Source: Leishmania donovani
Taxonomy: Eukaryota > Euglenozoa > Kinetoplastea > Trypanosomatida > Trypanosomatidae
DNA: 64,000 nt
Direction of reading: 5' to 3'
Assembly (NCBI RefSeq): GCF_000227135.1
Contig: NC_018238.1
Coordinates: 205,731-269,730, forward strand
In this document: one piece after another, positions 51,008-62,810 of the stretch
Layout of the letters: each line of letters opens with the position of its first letter
Position numbering within the stretch: position 1 is the first letter of the stretch
Program-made: the position numbers and the translations under genes
Notes under the pieces: model-generated
What the model was told of the DNA's origin: nothing
Database searches by the model: none
Seen by the model: only the letters and a program-made list of their open reading frames with translations

Positions 51008-53107
51008 ATGCAGACCAACGAGGAGGTTGTGATTTACCGTCTTGCGACGGGGCCGCAGAAGCCTGTCAGCGAGCACAAGCGGTTTGCGATCCTGGTGCTC
51101 GGCTCCTTCGGCTGCATTGTGTGCTCCTTCAGCTATGCGTGGAATCTCATCTCCGGCACGATGCAGCAGCGGTACGACCTCTCGCAGCGTGACCTGAGCA
51201 CGATTGTGACGGTGGGCCTCGTGGTGCAGTTTGGCGTGCTCCCTTACGCCTTCCTGTACGACTTTCTGGGGCCCATACCAATCAGCGTCATCGGCACTGT
51301 GTACTTCCCGCTCGGCACTCTGCTGCTTGCGCTGTGCTTTATGGGCAAGATCGAGGGCAGCGTGGTGCGCCTCTCCGTGTTCAACGCCATGATGGCTTGC
51401 GGCTGCGCCATGTTTGATCTTGTGTGCTGCATCACCGTCCTGTCTCACTTTCCGACAAACCGTGGCCCCGTGACGGCGCTGCTAAAGACGTTCACCGGCC
51501 TCGGCTCTGCGATTGTTGCGTGCCTGTACGCCGGCTACTTCGACTCCGACGCCGAGAAGCACTTCTTCTTCCTGTTTTCTCTGGGCATCGTTGTTGGCGT
51601 CCTGTGCATTGTGTTCATGCGGCTGCCCCCCTACCACCTGACGCAGTACGCGGAGCGGAAGTTGTCTGATGAGGTAAAGGAGCGCCGCCTGGTGACGAAG
51701 GCGCAGTACCTGCGTCAGGAGGCACCGCTGCGCCGCTTCGCGTTGGGTCTGCTCATCCTGGTTGCGCTCATTGTCTTCGTGACGACGCAGAGTGCGCTGG
51801 TGAGCTACCTGAAGCTGGGTAAAGCCCCGAAGCTTGCGTTTGCGATCGTGTCTACAATCCTGGTGCTCTTTTATACCTTTGTGATGGCCCCTTTACCGTT
51901 TCTGAACAGCAGCTACATCCCGGTTTTACATCCGGTGCGCTCAAGGCAACTGCAAGCGGTAGGTGAGAGGAGTGAAGCGTTGCAGGAGGGGCGCCGGGCT
52001 GAAGCCACTGTGACGAGCAGCATCGAAGACTCCAATGAGAAGGATTCGAGTGAGGGAGTTCAAGGTTTGAAGGCCGCCGAGTGCACGCCTGGCCATGCGA
52101 TGGCATCGGAGCCGACGGCCGCAGCTGCGAAGGGGTCGTTAGAGATGGAGTTGGACTACGTTGCACCGCAGTACCAGGGCAGCTTCATCCGTAACCTGAC
52201 AACGCTGGAGTTGTGGGCTCTGTGGTGGACGTCGTTCGCCACGACCGGCGTGACGTTCGTGATAAATTTCAATTCTTCATTTATCTTTGTTGCGTTGCAG
52301 AGTGCGCCGGTCAGCGACTCGCTGCGGACCATGCTGACGGTACTGAATGGCGTGGGCAGCGCTGTGGGCCGGCTGCTGATGTCGTTCTTCGAGGTCTGGT
52401 CGCAGAAGCGCAAGGCTGAGGACCGCGTGCCGATAACCATGGGAGTTTTTTTTTCCAGCAGCTGTGTCATCACTAGCATTGTGCTGTTCCTCGTGCTGCC
52501 TGCTGCAGCGCTCCCGCTGCCGCACATAATAGCTGCCATCGGCAGCGGCTTCTACAACGGTGTCGCGATTCTGGTGACGCGCACGATCTTCGCGAAGGAC
52601 CCCGCGAAGCACTACCACTTCTGCTTAAGTGCACCTATGATCAGCGCCGTCGTGCTCAACCGGTTTCTGTACGGCGAGTGGTACACAGCGCAGGCTGAGA
52701 AGCAGGCACGCGCGGATAGGATGTGCTACGGCAAGAAGTGCGTGCTGATGCCGCTGTTGGTGATGCTCGGGGTTGGGTTCAGCGCGCTCATCACGGACGT
52801 GGTGCTGAATCTTCGCTACCGCTCGTACTGCCAGAGGGCGTTGGCGGAGCGCGCGCGTCTGCGTGAGCGGGACGAGCTAGTTCAAAAGATGAGGGTTATC
52901 GCTGGCAGCGGCGCCACGGACGGCTCGGACACCGACAAGGCTGTGGATTGGGAGATGAAGCAGCTCTGCCAGGCGTCAGGCGAAAGAATACACGAGAAGC
53001 ATCCTACAAGGAAGTACGCACCGCCAACCTGTCGCCTGGAAGGCTCCGGTCGACCTTTGCCTTTCTGCCAACCCACAGTCGGGGAGGCTCGGGCCGGCAA
53101 GGGATGA
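51008..53107 (+). CDS. Nodulin-like MFS transporter 2
   Basis: 699 residues. Two ATGs are possible, 50981 and 51008; 51008 (MQTNEEVVIY) matches the length of the N-termini of the neighbours. The core resembles transporter 1 (QQRYDLSQRDLSTIVTVGL, YDFLGPIPISV, conserved LDYVAPQYQGSF at 382-393, YGEWYTAQ...CYGKKCVLMPLLVM). Several blocks are nearly identical at DNA level to transporter 1, for example 52334-52434. The central loop is longer, and a C-terminal tail of about 80 residues after the last membrane segment is longer than in transporters 1 and 3. A T9-CCAG stretch at 52446-52458 lies inside the coding region. Substrate unknown. Confidence 0.9.
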   Translation: MQTNEEVVIYRLATGPQKPVSEHKRFAILVLGSFGCIVCSFSYAWNLISGTMQQRYDLSQRDLSTIVTVGLVVQFGVLPYAFLYDFLGPIPISVIGTVYFPLGTLLLALCFMGKIEGSVVRLSVFNAMMACGCAMFDLVCCITVLSHFPTNRGPVTALLKTFTGLGSAIVACLYAGYFDSDAEKHFFFLFSLGIVVGVLCIVFMRLPPYHLTQYAERKLSDEVKERRLVTKAQYLRQEAPLRRFALGLLILVALIVFVTTQSALVSYLKLGKAPKLAFAIVSTILVLFYTFVMAPLPFLNSSYIPVLHPVRSRQLQAVGERSEALQEGRRAEATVTSSIEDSNEKDSSEGVQGLKAAECTPGHAMASEPTAAAAKGSLEMELDYVAPQYQGSFIRNLTTLELWALWWTSFATTGVTFVINFNSSFIFVALQSAPVSDSLRTMLTVLNGVGSAVGRLLMSFFEVWSQKRKAEDRVPITMGVFFSSSCVITSIVLFLVLPAAALPLPHIIAAIGSGFYNGVAILVTRTIFAKDPAKHYHFCLSAPMISAVVLNRFLYGEWYTAQAEKQARADRMCYGKKCVLMPLLVMLGVGFSALITDVVLNLRYRSYCQRALAERARLRERDELVQKMRVIAGSGATDGSDTDKAVDWEMKQLCQASGERIHEKHPTRKYAPPTCRLEGSGRPLPFCQPTVGEARAGKG

Positions 53108-53218
53108 GCGTTGCGGTGGCCATGCGCGCGCTCTCACTCCATGATGGTGGCGAGAGCGTATTAGCGAGAGGGAGAGCTATTTCGTTGTTCTGAGCTGCTC
53201 TCCTTACGCACCCCCGGA
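53108..53218 (+). other. Start of the transporter 2 downstream spacer
   Basis: Short ordinary spacer before the gapped repeat A region. Confidence 0.5.
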
Positions 53219-54049
53219 TGCCAGGGAGGAGGGCACACCTCTCAAGGCATGGCATCACAGCGCCCAGCACACCCCCTCTCTGAGGGAGAGCACAACAGCC
53301 CCTCCCCTCTACCCCTGCCAATACCCACCTACCTCTAGTACTGGCAGGGCCAGGTGCCTACGGTGCGAGGAGGTCACAGATATTTATTGCTGCTGATGCC
53401 GGCGGCCAGGTCCTGGATGGCGTGGCGCCGGAGCGACCTGCTGCAGTGCACACGTCTGACCCATCCACATGATGGGCAGCGTGTCCGCGCGACTCGAGCG
53501 TATCCGACCCCCGGCCCTCGCACTGCCTACTGGTGGGTGGGGAGCCTGAGCCACCGCAAGGGATGCCGCACGTGGCGACCGGTACNNNNNNNNNNNNNNN
53601 NNNNNNNNNNNNNNNNNNNNNNNNNNNNNNNNNNNNNNNNNNNNNNNNNNNNNNNNNNNNNNNNNNNNNNNNNNNNNNNNNNNNTGCCAGGGAGGAGGGC
53701 ACACCTCTCAAGGCATGGCATCACAGCGCCCAGCACACCCCCTCTGAGGGAGAGCACAACAGCCCCTCCCCTCTACCCCTGCCAATACCCACCTACCTCT
53801 AGTACTGGCAGGGCCAGGTGCCTACGGTGCGAGGAGGTCACAGATATTTATTGCTGCTGATGCCGGCGGCCAGGTCCTGGATGGCGTGGCGCCGGAGCGA
53901 CCTGCTGCAGTGCACACGTCTGACCCATCCACATGATGGGCAGCGTGTCCGCGCGACTCGAGCGTATCCGACCCCCGGCCCTCGCACTGCCTACTGGTGG
54001 GTGGGGAGCCTGAGCCACCGCAAGGGATGCCGCACGTGGCGACCGGTAC
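53219..54049. other. 99-base gap with duplicated flanks (53219-53585 ~ 53685-54049)
   Basis: The 367 bases before the N run (53586-53684) recur after it as 365 bases, differing by one CT unit in a CTCTCT run near 53278. Interpreted as unmerged contig overlap. Confidence 0.85.
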
Positions 54050-54197
54050 GACGGTAGCTGCTGCGAGGCGCCCCGTGGGGCGGCGGGGGGTGGCCCGTGT
54101 TCGAGGCGGAAGCCGTGCTTGGATGACTGAGTCGGCATATTGCTGTAACGCGTGTCTAGGGCTGCTTCGCACGACGCGATGGGGTGGGGCCCATGAC
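53861..54197 (+). repeat. GC-rich dispersed repeat A, copy 2 (SIDER-like)
   Basis: 337 bp homologous to the - strand of 256-782. It lies in the likely 3' UTR of transporter 2, the usual place for SIDER elements, several of which are known to destabilise mRNAs in Leishmania. A partial duplicate (53395-53585) precedes the gap. Confidence 0.6.
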
Positions 54198-54218
54198 CGG
54201 CCGCGCAGTGCCGGAGTG

Positions 54219-54365
54219 GCGGTGGCGGGGGGCTTCGAGCTCNNNNNNNNNNNNNNNNNNNNNNNNNNNNNNNNNNNNNNNNNNNNNNNNNNNNNNNNNN
54301 NNNNNNNNNNNNNNNNNNNNNNNNNNNNNNNNNNNNNNNNNGCGGTGGCGGGGGGCTTCGAGCTC
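54219..54365. other. 99-base gap with duplicated flanks (54219-54242 = 54342-54365)
   Basis: A 24-bp GC-rich sequence occurs on both sides of the N run 54243-54341. It is the shortest of the overlaps. Confidence 0.8.
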
Positions 54366-55179
54366 GCGCGCCCTACGGCGGCGAAACGGACACGTTAGCC
54401 AATAATACGAACAAAGTTCTTTTTAAGCGCTTGCGCTTTTTGCGCACTTGGGCAAGACGCTCCAGGGCGGAGGTGCTCAAGAGAAGTAGGCTCTACCAGA
54501 GCAGCCGATTACGCTGCAGAGTGCTGCTTCCGGTGAAGGCGAGGGCGTGCTGCCGGGAATGGGTGGCGGGAAGCGTGACAACGGCTCATGTGAGAGCAAA
54601 GTGCTGTTTGTTGGTGCTGCACCGCGGTCTTGTGAGCCATATCGCGTGTCGCATCCGTGTCCAGACCCCCTCCCTCCTCCATCTTCCCACGTCTGCTGGC
54701 ACTGCAAGAGCGGGGGGCTCTGCCGCTTCAGCGGAGAGAGAACTGCTCGCGAAGTAGAAGTGCTTCTTGTACGCTCCTTCGGTTCGCGTGTCCAGCTCCT
54801 CGAAAGACTCCGAGGGTTGCGAGAGGGGATGGGCGAGAGGGAGGTGGGGGGCCGAAATTGTTTCCCTGTCCATGCCCGACTTCTGTGCTCTCTCACACGT
54901 CGTTCCCTCTGCCTGTATTTGTCTTTTGGCGTTCTGCACTTCTCCGTTCACCGGCTCTCTACGCCCCCACACACGCGGTCGCTGGAACAACACCAACGAA
55001 CAACAACGGGGGTACCGACGCCATCACTATCTCTTCCCCATCATCCGTCTCCTCCCTCTAACCACACCCCCGGTGGCCCTGTCACGGTCACGCTCGACCC
55101 ACAAAGCAAGCTGGCAAAAACCCAGTGGCTAACACAGTGTCGAAGCACTGTACCTCCTACCTCATCTTGTTTTTCTTTA
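54366..55179 (+). other. Spacer between transporters 2 and 3
   Basis: No gene recognised; it turns pyrimidine-rich towards transporter 3. Confidence 0.55.
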
Positions 55180-55256
55180 TTGCTCCTTTACTTCCGTCTC
55201 TCCCTCCCTCCGTCTCTTCCTGCATCGCCCTTCTCTCTTCTTTCCTCCGCATCAAG
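55180..55256 (+). promoter_or_regulatory. Candidate spliced-leader acceptor for transporter 3
   Basis: Long C/T-rich tract followed by CATCAAG with AG at 55255-55256. In the gap-corrected sequence this lies about 390 bases upstream of the ATG. Confidence 0.4.
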
Positions 55257-55556
55257 TTATCAGCGCTCACTCCACTTCATCCACCGCCCGCACACCTTCC
55301 ACCCGTTCTCCATCCGTGGGAGTGCGTGTCTTCTGCTGCTGTTCTTTGCTCGCACCAGCTCTGTCTCTCTGTTGGCATTTTCCCCACGCTTACGGACGGT
55401 GGTGCGCACACCTACTTCGCGACGGATACACTCGTGCGTGAGTTGATCTTGACTTTACGTCTTCCTCACGATTTTTCCCTCGCGCTTTTGTTTCGTCGAC
55501 TCTTGTGGTGTGAAGGAACTGTGACGTTACTCTTGCTGCGGACCCCGCCTCCCTAC

Positions 55557-56471
55557 GGAGCAGCCGCGGCGACATCCACGACTGAGTTCACAAGATTGCC
55601 ACGCACGCATACCCAAACTACACGAAGCTCCCCCAAAGCCAGCTATGCCCCTCAGAGACGAGCCCAGTGACCTCGAACGCGCCGTCGAGGACGACTCGAG
55701 CACAGAGTGTAATGTGCTGAAGCTAGACGTGACCAACCAGCGTCCGATTAGCGAGGCGCGACGCTACGGCTTACTGACGCTCGCCTCCTTCGCCATGATC
55801 TGCGCCTCGACATCGTACGCCTTCAACCTGTTCAGCGGCAGCCTTCGCGACAAGTACAACTTCGACTCGCGCCAGATGTCCACGATCAACACGGTGGGCA
55901 TGGTGTTCGCCTACTTTCTGTTGCCGTACGGCACGATATACGACTACCTTGGCCCGCTGCCGGTNNNNNNNNNNNNNNNNNNNNNNNNNNNNNNNNNNNN
56001 NNNNNNNNNNNNNNNNNNNNNNNNNNNNNNNNNNNNNNNNNNNNNNNNNNNNNNNNNNNNNNNGGAGCAGCCGCGGCGACATCCACGACTGAGTTCACAA
56101 GATTGCCACGCACGCATACCCAAACTACACGAAGCTCCCCCAAAGCCAGCTATGCCCCTCAGAGACGAGCCCAGTGACCTCGAACGCGCCGTCGAGGACG
56201 ACTCGAGCACAGAGTGTAATGTGCTGAAGCTAGACGTGACCAACCAGCGTCCGATTAGCGAGGCGCGACGCTACGGCTTACTGACGCTCGCCTCCTTCGC
56301 CATGATCTGCGCCTCGACATCGTACGCCTTCAACCTGTTCAGCGGCAGCCTTCGCGACAAGTACAACTTCGACTCGCGCCAGATGTCCACGATCAACACG
56401 GTGGGCATGGTGTTCGCCTACTTTCTGTTGCCGTACGGCACGATATACGACTACCTTGGCCCGCTGCCGGT
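55557..56471. other. 99-base gap with duplicated flanks (55557-55964 = 56064-56471)
   Basis: 408 identical bases lie on both sides of the N run 55965-56063. They cover the 5' end of transporter 3, creating a false upstream copy of its start codon (55645). The offset of 507 is a multiple of three, which makes a spurious fused frame. Confidence 0.9.
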
Positions 56472-58379
56472 GTACATCCTTGCGTGCGTGCTCGCGTCGC
56501 TGGGGCTGCTGCTGATGGGCCTCACGTTCCAGGGCGTGATTGCCGGCTCTGTGGTGCGGTTCTGCGTGTTCAACGCGCTGCTGAGCCTTGGCAGTCAGCT
56601 GTTCGACCTTGCAACGGTGGTGACGATGCTGAGCATCTTCCCGACGCGTCGCGGGTGGGTCGTGGCGCTGCTGAAGACGCTGATGGGCCTGGGCTCTGCG
56701 ATCATCGGGTCGATGCGCACGGGCTTCTTCCTGAACACGCCGGCAAACTACTTCTACTTTCTGGTGGGGATGGTGCTTGTGACCGGGCTGTGCTGCATTG
56801 CGGTGATGCGGCTGCCGTCGTACCACCTGACGGGCTACCAGCAGAGCCGCCTGAGCGATGAGCAGAAGGCGGTGCGCGGTGCACGTGTCGCGGCGTACCT
56901 GACGCAGGAGCCGCCGATGTGGCGCTTCTACCTGAGCATTGCGGTGGTGCTTGTGCTTGTGGTGTATCTGCCGACGACGAGCGCGCTGGCGGCGTTCACG
57001 AAGGTCGCGAAGACGCAGCACGGCCTGCTTGCCTTCGCGATCGTGGCCGTGGTCATCACGAGCTGCTTTCTGCTGATGCTGGTGCCGTGCCCGTGGCTGG
57101 ATCGTTTGACGACGAAGGGGCCGAGGGATGATGAGTCGGCGGAGAGCGGTGAGGTGCTGACGGACATTGACTACATTGCCCCGCAGTACCAGACAACCTT
57201 CCTGCAGAGCTGCTGCACGGTGAGCCTGTGGTGCATCCTCTGGACGATGTTCTGCGGCGTTGGCGCCGAGTTCGTGATCATCTTCAACGCGTCGCCCATC
57301 TTCTCTGCGCTGACGGAGACGCCGAAGCTGGACACGACGGTGTCTGCGCTGCTGACGGTGCTGAACGGCGCTGGCAGCGCGCTGGGCCGCCTGGCCATGT
57401 CCGTGTTCGAGCACTATACGCAGAAGCGCAAGGCCGAGGACCGCATGCCTATCACCGTCGCCTTCTTTGTGCCGACGACGCTGATCATCCTCTCGATGAC
57501 GCTGTTCCTGGTACTGCCGGGCCGCTCGCTGCTGGCCGCGTTTGCGCTGGCGTCTCTTGGTAACGGCTTCTGCGCCAGCATCACCATTCTCGTCCTGCGC
57601 ACCATGTACGCCAAGGACCCCGCGAAGCACTACAACTTTGGCTTCAACGCGCTGTGGATCGCGGCCATCCTGCTGAACCGCCTGCTGTACGGCGAGTGGA
57701 TTGCGTCTCGGGCCGACAGGCAGGGCCAGAAGGTGTGCGTTGGCCGCGAGTGCGTGATGATGCCGCTGCTCGTCATGATTGGCATGAACCTGACGGCGCT
57801 TCTCTCGGATGTGTACCTGCACATCAGCTACTCCCGCTTCTAACGCAGGGTGCTGGCCGAGCGCCGCCGCCTGCGGGAGGGGGTCGCCGCCGCGGGCAGC
57901 TCGGAGCCGATCTACCCGGAAAAGGAGGTGGCCCGAGGTGAAAGAGTCTACGCACATGGCTCGGGCAGCAGNNNNNNNNNNNNNNNNNNNNNNNNNNNNN
58001 NNNNNNNNNNNNNNNNNNNNNNNNNNNNNNNNNNNNNNNNNNNNNNNNNNNNNNNNNNNNNNNNNNNNNNGCCGACAGGCAGGGCCAGAAGGTGTGCGTT
58101 GGCCGCGAGTGCGTGATGATGCCGCTGCTCGTCATGATTGGCATGAACCTGACGGCGCTTCTCTCGGATGTGTACCTGCACATCAGCTACTCCCGCTTCT
58201 CACGCAGGGTGCTGGCCGAGCGCCGCCGCCTGCGGGAGGGGGTCGCCGCCGCGGGCAGCTCGGAGCCGATCTACCCGGAAAAGGAGGTGGCCCGAGGTGA
58301 AAGAGTCTACGCACATGGCTCGGGCAGCAGCGTAGGCGATTCCCTTGACGCGCAGCAGCAGCGAAAGCCTCGTGGCTAG
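56152..58379 (+). CDS. Nodulin-like MFS transporter 3 (interrupted by an assembly artefact)
   Basis: Start MPLRDEPSDL at 56152; the identical start at 55645 is the contig-overlap copy. The frame runs to TAA at 57841-57843. The same sequence in the overlapping contig has TCA (Ser) at 58200-58202 and continues to TAG ending at 58379. Merging the overlap gives 622 residues, the length expected from its neighbours. Features: DKYNFDSRQMSTINTVGM, YDYLGPLPVYI, DIDYIAPQYQTTF (338-350), YGEWIASRADRQ...CVGRECVMMPLLVM. About 12 membrane segments; N- and C-terminal tails are hydrophilic. It is more diverged from transporters 1 and 2 than these are from each other. Substrate unknown. Confidence 0.87.
57712..58330. 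other. 99-base gap with duplicated flanks (57712-57971 ~ 58071-58330)
   Basis: 260 bases recur across the N run 57972-58070 with one difference: A at 57842 versus C at 58201. The A creates a stop codon in transporter 3. Confidence 0.9.
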
Positions 58380-61300
58380 AGAGAAGAGGTGGCTCCGCGG
58401 ATAAAGGCGACTGCGATCATGGCGGCATATGCAGCCGCATGTTGCGCACGAAGTAGTGTTAGCCTCCAATACTTCGCGAAGTGTTTTCTTCATCCATCGA
58501 TCGCCACCTCGCTGCTTTTTTCTACTTTCCATTCTTTTTTTTTTCGTGCTGCGTCGCAGCCCTTCCCGCTCGCCCGCACCATGGCCCTCCTTTTCGTTTC
58601 GCCTGTGTTCGTCGGTTGAAAGTGTCTTGAGCGCGCCGCGGCCTCGTAGGGCTTCAACCGCCGCTGCCTCGTAGGGCTTCAACCGCCGCTGCCGTCGTCT
58701 CCGCGTGTACGCGTTTATGGGTGCTTGCCTCCGTCTCTCTGTCTGTGCGTGTTGATGTGTGAAGTATTGTTGTGCCGAAAGGCCTGATGGAGCGTGCGCG
58801 TGCGATACTTTCCACACCACACCCACATACATGGATTCGTCGATGCAAACTCTTTACAAGTGCGCGGTGGCCACCTCGACCCCCTGAGGGCGGAAAAGTG
58901 CTGCTGAAACACGTCTCGAGCGCGTGCGGAAGGGGGCGAAAGGTGCGGGGCGGGCGGACGAAGAGGCGGCGAGGAGCGCGCACATCTAAGCAGAACAGAC
59001 ACGGCGCAAAACTGTCGCGTATCACGCGGAGGAAGTGAGTGTGAGCAAGCGATAAAATGAGGACTCCCAAAAAAAAAGGAGTGAGTGAGAGCGCGTGAGA
59101 AAGAGGGCAGTGACGCAATACAAGCACGTGCAGAAGCCGTGAATACACAAGAAGGGCGGCAAGGCGAGCGGCGAACCTGCCTGGGCCTCCGAGCCTTTTT
59201 CATCGGCTGGTAGTTTAGCCCCACTCCTGGCTCTCTCCTTCCTTGCCTGTTGTGTGGTCCAGCCCTGTGCGCGTCTCTCTTCGCCTCTTTGGTTTTGTGT
59301 GTTTCTTCGTATGGGCGTGTCTTCCTATGTTTTTTTTTTCTTCGCTTTCTTCTCCGCTTCCGCTCAGCTTTATGCTCCTCGACTGTGATGGGGTACTTCA
59401 TCGTTGTATGCGTGTGCATGTAAGTGTGTGTGTGGGTGTGTGGGTGGGTCTCTCTTTCCTGGTGGGCGTGGCGTGAGCAAGAGAAACACTTGTTTCCTCG
59501 GCAAACCGGCCACGTACCTGCACGCACACGCACGACGAAGTGTAACACCCGCGCATACAGAGGAACGAAATGAAAAGCATTTCCTTCGTTAAGTGTTCAT
59601 ATATATATATAGTGTGCCGTTGTTTGAGCCAACTAGCCAAACAAGAAGAATTTAAGCACGTCGCCTCGGCTCGATTTGCCATGTTTGCCCTTACTTGGAT
59701 AATCTACATCGTTTTTCCTTCTCTTTTTCTCTCTCCCTTTCTTTCTCCAACCCCCTCTCTCTTTTTTCTAGTGTGCGTGTGGTGTGTGTGTGTGTGTTGT
59801 ATGTGTGCGCTGGCTCTCTCCCACATTATATGCGGGAGCGTTCGGCGTACGCGTAAGTTTTCACGCGTTTACATATACATAAATACATATATGTGTATGT
59901 ATATGCATGTAGCGTTGAACAACGAGAATGACGCGCACGTATGCATCACCATCACGACCATCACCACCGCCGAGAGAAGGGGAAAGCGCTTCTGTTGTGT
60001 TGCCCATTTTTTCGTCTTTTTTTTTAAGTTTGTTTGGATTTCATTTTCTTTTTGGTTCTTGATGTTTCGATTTTACTTCATTTTAATATTCTTTCCCTGC
60101 GTCGACTTCTCCCCTCTCCTTCTCCTCTTGCTTCCCTTGTTGTGTTGTTGTCGTTTTTTTTTTTTGAGAGCCGTGCTTCCATCCATCCATCCCTTCCCCA
60201 CTGGTACACACAAACACACGCCCTCTTCTGTTTTCCATTCTTCGCTTCACTAACCGTCCTTTCCTTCTTTGGCATCTCCATCGCAGCTTTCTTTTTCGCG
60301 TTCCTCCGCCGCGCTCCACACGCAACCAGGGCGTTTCGTCTCCGAACGGACTTTGGCGGTGCTTCAAGAGAGAAAGCGGAGGTGGGGTAACAGAGAAGGA
60401 ACGGTGCCTTTATATAGCACTGCTGTCATAATTAACATTATCAAACCCCCCTCCCTCCCTCCCTCCCCCTTAACAACAACGAAACAAACAAAAAAGGAAC
60501 GAAGCTTGAGTGCAACGAGAGAGAGACCACCTTTCCTTAAAAAAAAACGAGAAGCGATGTCCCCAATACGATCCTGGTTTCAAAATGCGCTCATCCTGTT
60601 CTGTGATAACGTTGATGTGTTTTCCCTATGGCGCATGCGTATGCAGGAATCTTTCTTTCCCTTTTCTCGTTGCGGTCTTTCACGACTTCCTGCGCGCACA
60701 CTCTCTCTTGTGCTCCGTCAATCAAAAAAAGGGAGAGGAAGAGCGCGAGGGCGAGTGAGACACACAAGAAAAGAAGAAAAGCGCGAGTTATGCGGAGGCA
60801 GAGGTCGGACAGGAGGGGCGGCGATGCTCAGGCGGACGCGCACATGTACGGAACATAGCGAAAAAAAAATCAAATCGAGAAAGTGTGGGGCATGGAGAGA
60901 GGGTGTAGCAGGTGCTGCTGCGTGAAGTTGTCGTTTGTGAATTTATACATGTACGGCCCGTATTAGGGACAAGACACGGAGAGCTTCAACAACCCGATCT
61001 CTGCAAGAAGCAAGGGATTCTTTGTTTTTGTTCTTGTCTTTGGTCTGTGCACCTGACCATGTCCTCTCCTCGCATAAGGGGGCGTGTTCGTTTTTTTTTC
61101 GTTGTTCCTTTTCACGTCTCTGTGCTGCAGTGTGCATCTTCTGTGTGCGCGTGCCCCGCTGAGCCTGTGACGTGTTTGATCGCAAGCCTTTTCGTCCGTC
61201 TTTGAGTTTCCTCGTTTTAAAATGTTTTTTTTTTTTTGTTGTTGTTCCTTCAGACGCCACACTCGCATATGGGGCCTTGCCCCCCCCCCCCTCCTTCCTG

Positions 61301-62810
61301 TTGTCTTGCAGGGAAAGGTACCGGACATGTCATGCACACTGAGGACGCGAACTCTGTTTTGAGAGAATCAAAGAAGAACAATAGTGGCAGCAAAGAAGGA
61401 GAGGACCCGACATGCACAGACGAATATGCACACAGACAGAGCCTCAAGACGCGTGGTGCAAGAGCGGCGACCAAGCCCCATGTGGGCGTATAGACAAGAA
61501 GGCATACCTCACGTGCATCACGCACACGCACCCCTCGAAAAAAAAAATACGAGGAGCTGGACGCCGACACAGAGGAAGGCAGCAGCCTTACTGCCTCCTC
61601 GCTCAAACCTCGACAGCGGTGATCCATCCAGAAGAGTGAGGGAGCAGAGAGGGCATACCAGCGCTTTTCTTTGATTCGCCCGCGAGATCTGTGTGGCTGT
61701 GGTGACGTTAATGAGGCAGCTGCAAGGACGTATCCGGCGAAGGAACAGGCAATCGAAACCGCTCGCAACAGGGTGTCTTTTTCTTTTGTCCCTCCCCCTG
61801 CATCTGCTTTCCTTCTCTCTCCATGCATCATGGCTTAGCCTCGCTTCCCATTCGTTTAGCGCGCGAACGCACTGTGACTCTTCCTCGCAGTGCGTTTCAC
61901 CGTCTGCCCTTTGTTCTTCCGTGTGCGTCTTGCTGCTTCTGGCCTTGCCTGTCTGTCTGTCTGTCTCTCGCTGCGCTCGCGCGTGTGATTCGTCGTTGCC
62001 TCCAGCATATATATATATATATATATTTATTTATGATTTTCGCTTCCTTCTCTCTGTCGATCTTCGCCCCGCTCCTCTTCCAACGCCGCCTTTGGACGTT
62101 GTTGTTTCCTCTCGTGCCGGCCACCTGGCCATCTCTCCCTCTTTTCTCCCCTTTTCTGCCCCCATCACCTCATGCATGCTCGGACCCTGAGCAGCTCTTT
62201 CTGCATATTTTGTCGTGCTTTAGCGAGCATGCATATTTATGTGTGTATATATATACATGTGCATGCGTGCTCTGTTCTGGTGCTTTCTCCGTCTCGTTAT
62301 CTTCGGCTTTTTTTTCGAAACGACACACACACACGCGAATAAGAAAGAGGGCGTTTTCCGCGTACATCTTTGCTTGTTTCACGTGTGTTCTTCTTTTTTT
62401 TTTCGGTTTCCCGTCCTCTGTTCTTGTGTCGATGCCTGATAAAACGGCACACCCACAACCGCCCCTGTACGCATACGCGCATGCGCATATATATATATAT
62501 ATATATGTACGTGGGTGGCCATGGAGGCATGTGTGCTTGTGTCTCCACGTATGCGGTACTTGTGCGCGTGAGCGTGTGCTCAGCAACGAACGAGGGAGCG
62601 AGCTATGCGTTTCTTTATTTGTCTGTTTCGTTTTATTTTTTCACGATGGTCACTCCATATCCGCTTCCATCCGAAAAGCGATCATAATCATTCTCTCTCT
62701 GTGTTCTGCGCATCTGCCCTTCTTCCCACCCTCAGTATTCCACTAGCTGCAGAAAGAAGCACAAAGAAGCCGCCGATCAGCCAAAAAAAGAACCAACAAC
62801 CAAGGAAAAC
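58380..62810 (+). other. 4.4-kb spacer between transporters 3 and 4
   Basis: No gene recognised. Contains TA islands (59597-59610, 62005-62026, 62487-62506), CA/TG repeats, poly-T runs and pyrimidine tracts. ORFs on both strands have no coding character. Confidence 0.6.
58641..58690. repeat. 25-bp tandem repeat, two copies
   Basis: The 25-base unit beginning GCCTCGTAGGGCTTC occurs twice head to tail (58641-58665, 58666-58690) about 260 bp past the transporter 3 stop. Confidence 0.9.

Noticed and set aside
55645..55964. A separate truncated transporter gene in front of transporter 3.
   Set aside because: Identical over 408 bp to 56064-56471 and separated by a 99-base N run; a contig-overlap artefact.
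56278..57957. 559-codon open frame on the - strand over transporter 3.
   Set aside because: Antisense shadow of the transporter; composition dominated by His, Arg and Gln.
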